A DNA stretch of 64,000 nucleotides from Muribaculaceae bacterium (lineage in GTDB: Bacteria; Bacteroidota; Bacteroidia; Bacteroidales; Muribaculaceae): positions 1 through 64,000 of the forward strand of contig JAFLTS010000009.1 in the NCBI GenBank assembly GCA_022509185.1, written 5' to 3'. Within the stretch, counting starts at the first letter, position 1; each line of letters starts with the position of its first letter. The translations under genes were made by a program, and so were the position numbers. The notes below the pieces were generated by a model. That model was not told the DNA's origin. It searched no databases and was given only the letters and a program-made list of their open reading frames with translations. Shown here piece by piece: positions 63,979 to 64,000 of the stretch.

Positions 63979-64000
63979 TTGATTGGAAAACCTATCGACA

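Noticed and set aside
1..64000. tRNA genes, rRNA genes, CRISPR arrays and complete insertion sequences
   Set aside because: None was recognised by eye on either strand; no regularly spaced repeats or transposase-like reading frames were seen.

Overview
The window looks like a chromosomal segment of a member of the order Bacteroidales. Several things point there: SusC/SusD outer-membrane pairs, Mfa/Fim-type fimbrial lipoproteins, an UpxY-type capsule antiterminator, a serine palmitoyltransferase, an LpxC-FabZ fusion, and repeated TAnnTTTG promoter -7 boxes. A gut member such as Muribaculaceae is plausible, but that is inference.

Layout. (1) 1-15.8 kb, all minus strand: a surface polysaccharide locus. 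It reads UpxY antiterminator, Wza-like export lipoprotein, Wzc-like tyrosine kinase, a GT4 enzyme, an ABC exporter (Wzm/Wzt), then a very AT-rich cassette of glycosyltransferases (GT2 x3, GT8, GT32, GT10), an EpsG-like polymerase and a radical SAM protein. No flippase is seen inside the window. (2) 16.3-21.8 kb, minus: a three-gene RND efflux pump operon (adaptor, pump, TolC-type channel). (3) 22.6-28.4 kb, plus: a small lipoprotein, a GH78 alpha-L-rhamnosidase and a stand-alone AAA ATPase, separated by non-coding DNA with dyads and short broken reading frames. (4) 28.6-41.1 kb, housekeeping: dnaK (minus), serine palmitoyltransferase (plus), a PRiA4b ORF-3-like protein (plus), a small conserved hypothetical (minus), the mce-mmdA-oadG-mmdC-oadB methylmalonyl-CoA decarboxylase operon (minus), and lpxD, lpxC-fabZ, lpxA (plus, zero-length spacers). 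(5) 41.4-51.4 kb, plus: a C10 (streptopain-type) protease followed by a SusC/SusD pair and a large lipoprotein with a lysine-rich tail. No glycoside hydrolase is present here, so the set looks more like a protein/peptide acquisition unit than a glycan one. (6) 51.7-63.8 kb, plus: five tightly packed large lipoproteins of the Mfa/Fim fimbrial type in the order A-B-A'-B'-C. This looks like a duplicated subunit pair followed by a 1092-residue putative tip adhesin.

The most interesting parts are the A-B-A'-B'-C fimbrial cluster with inserted beta-rich domains, the protease plus SusCD unit with its Lys-rich lipoprotein, and the polysaccharide locus that combines ABC export, Wza/Wzc parts and a Wzy-like polymerase. 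No tRNA, rRNA, CRISPR array or complete insertion sequence was recognised. All functional calls come from motif reading and family knowledge; no database search was run.
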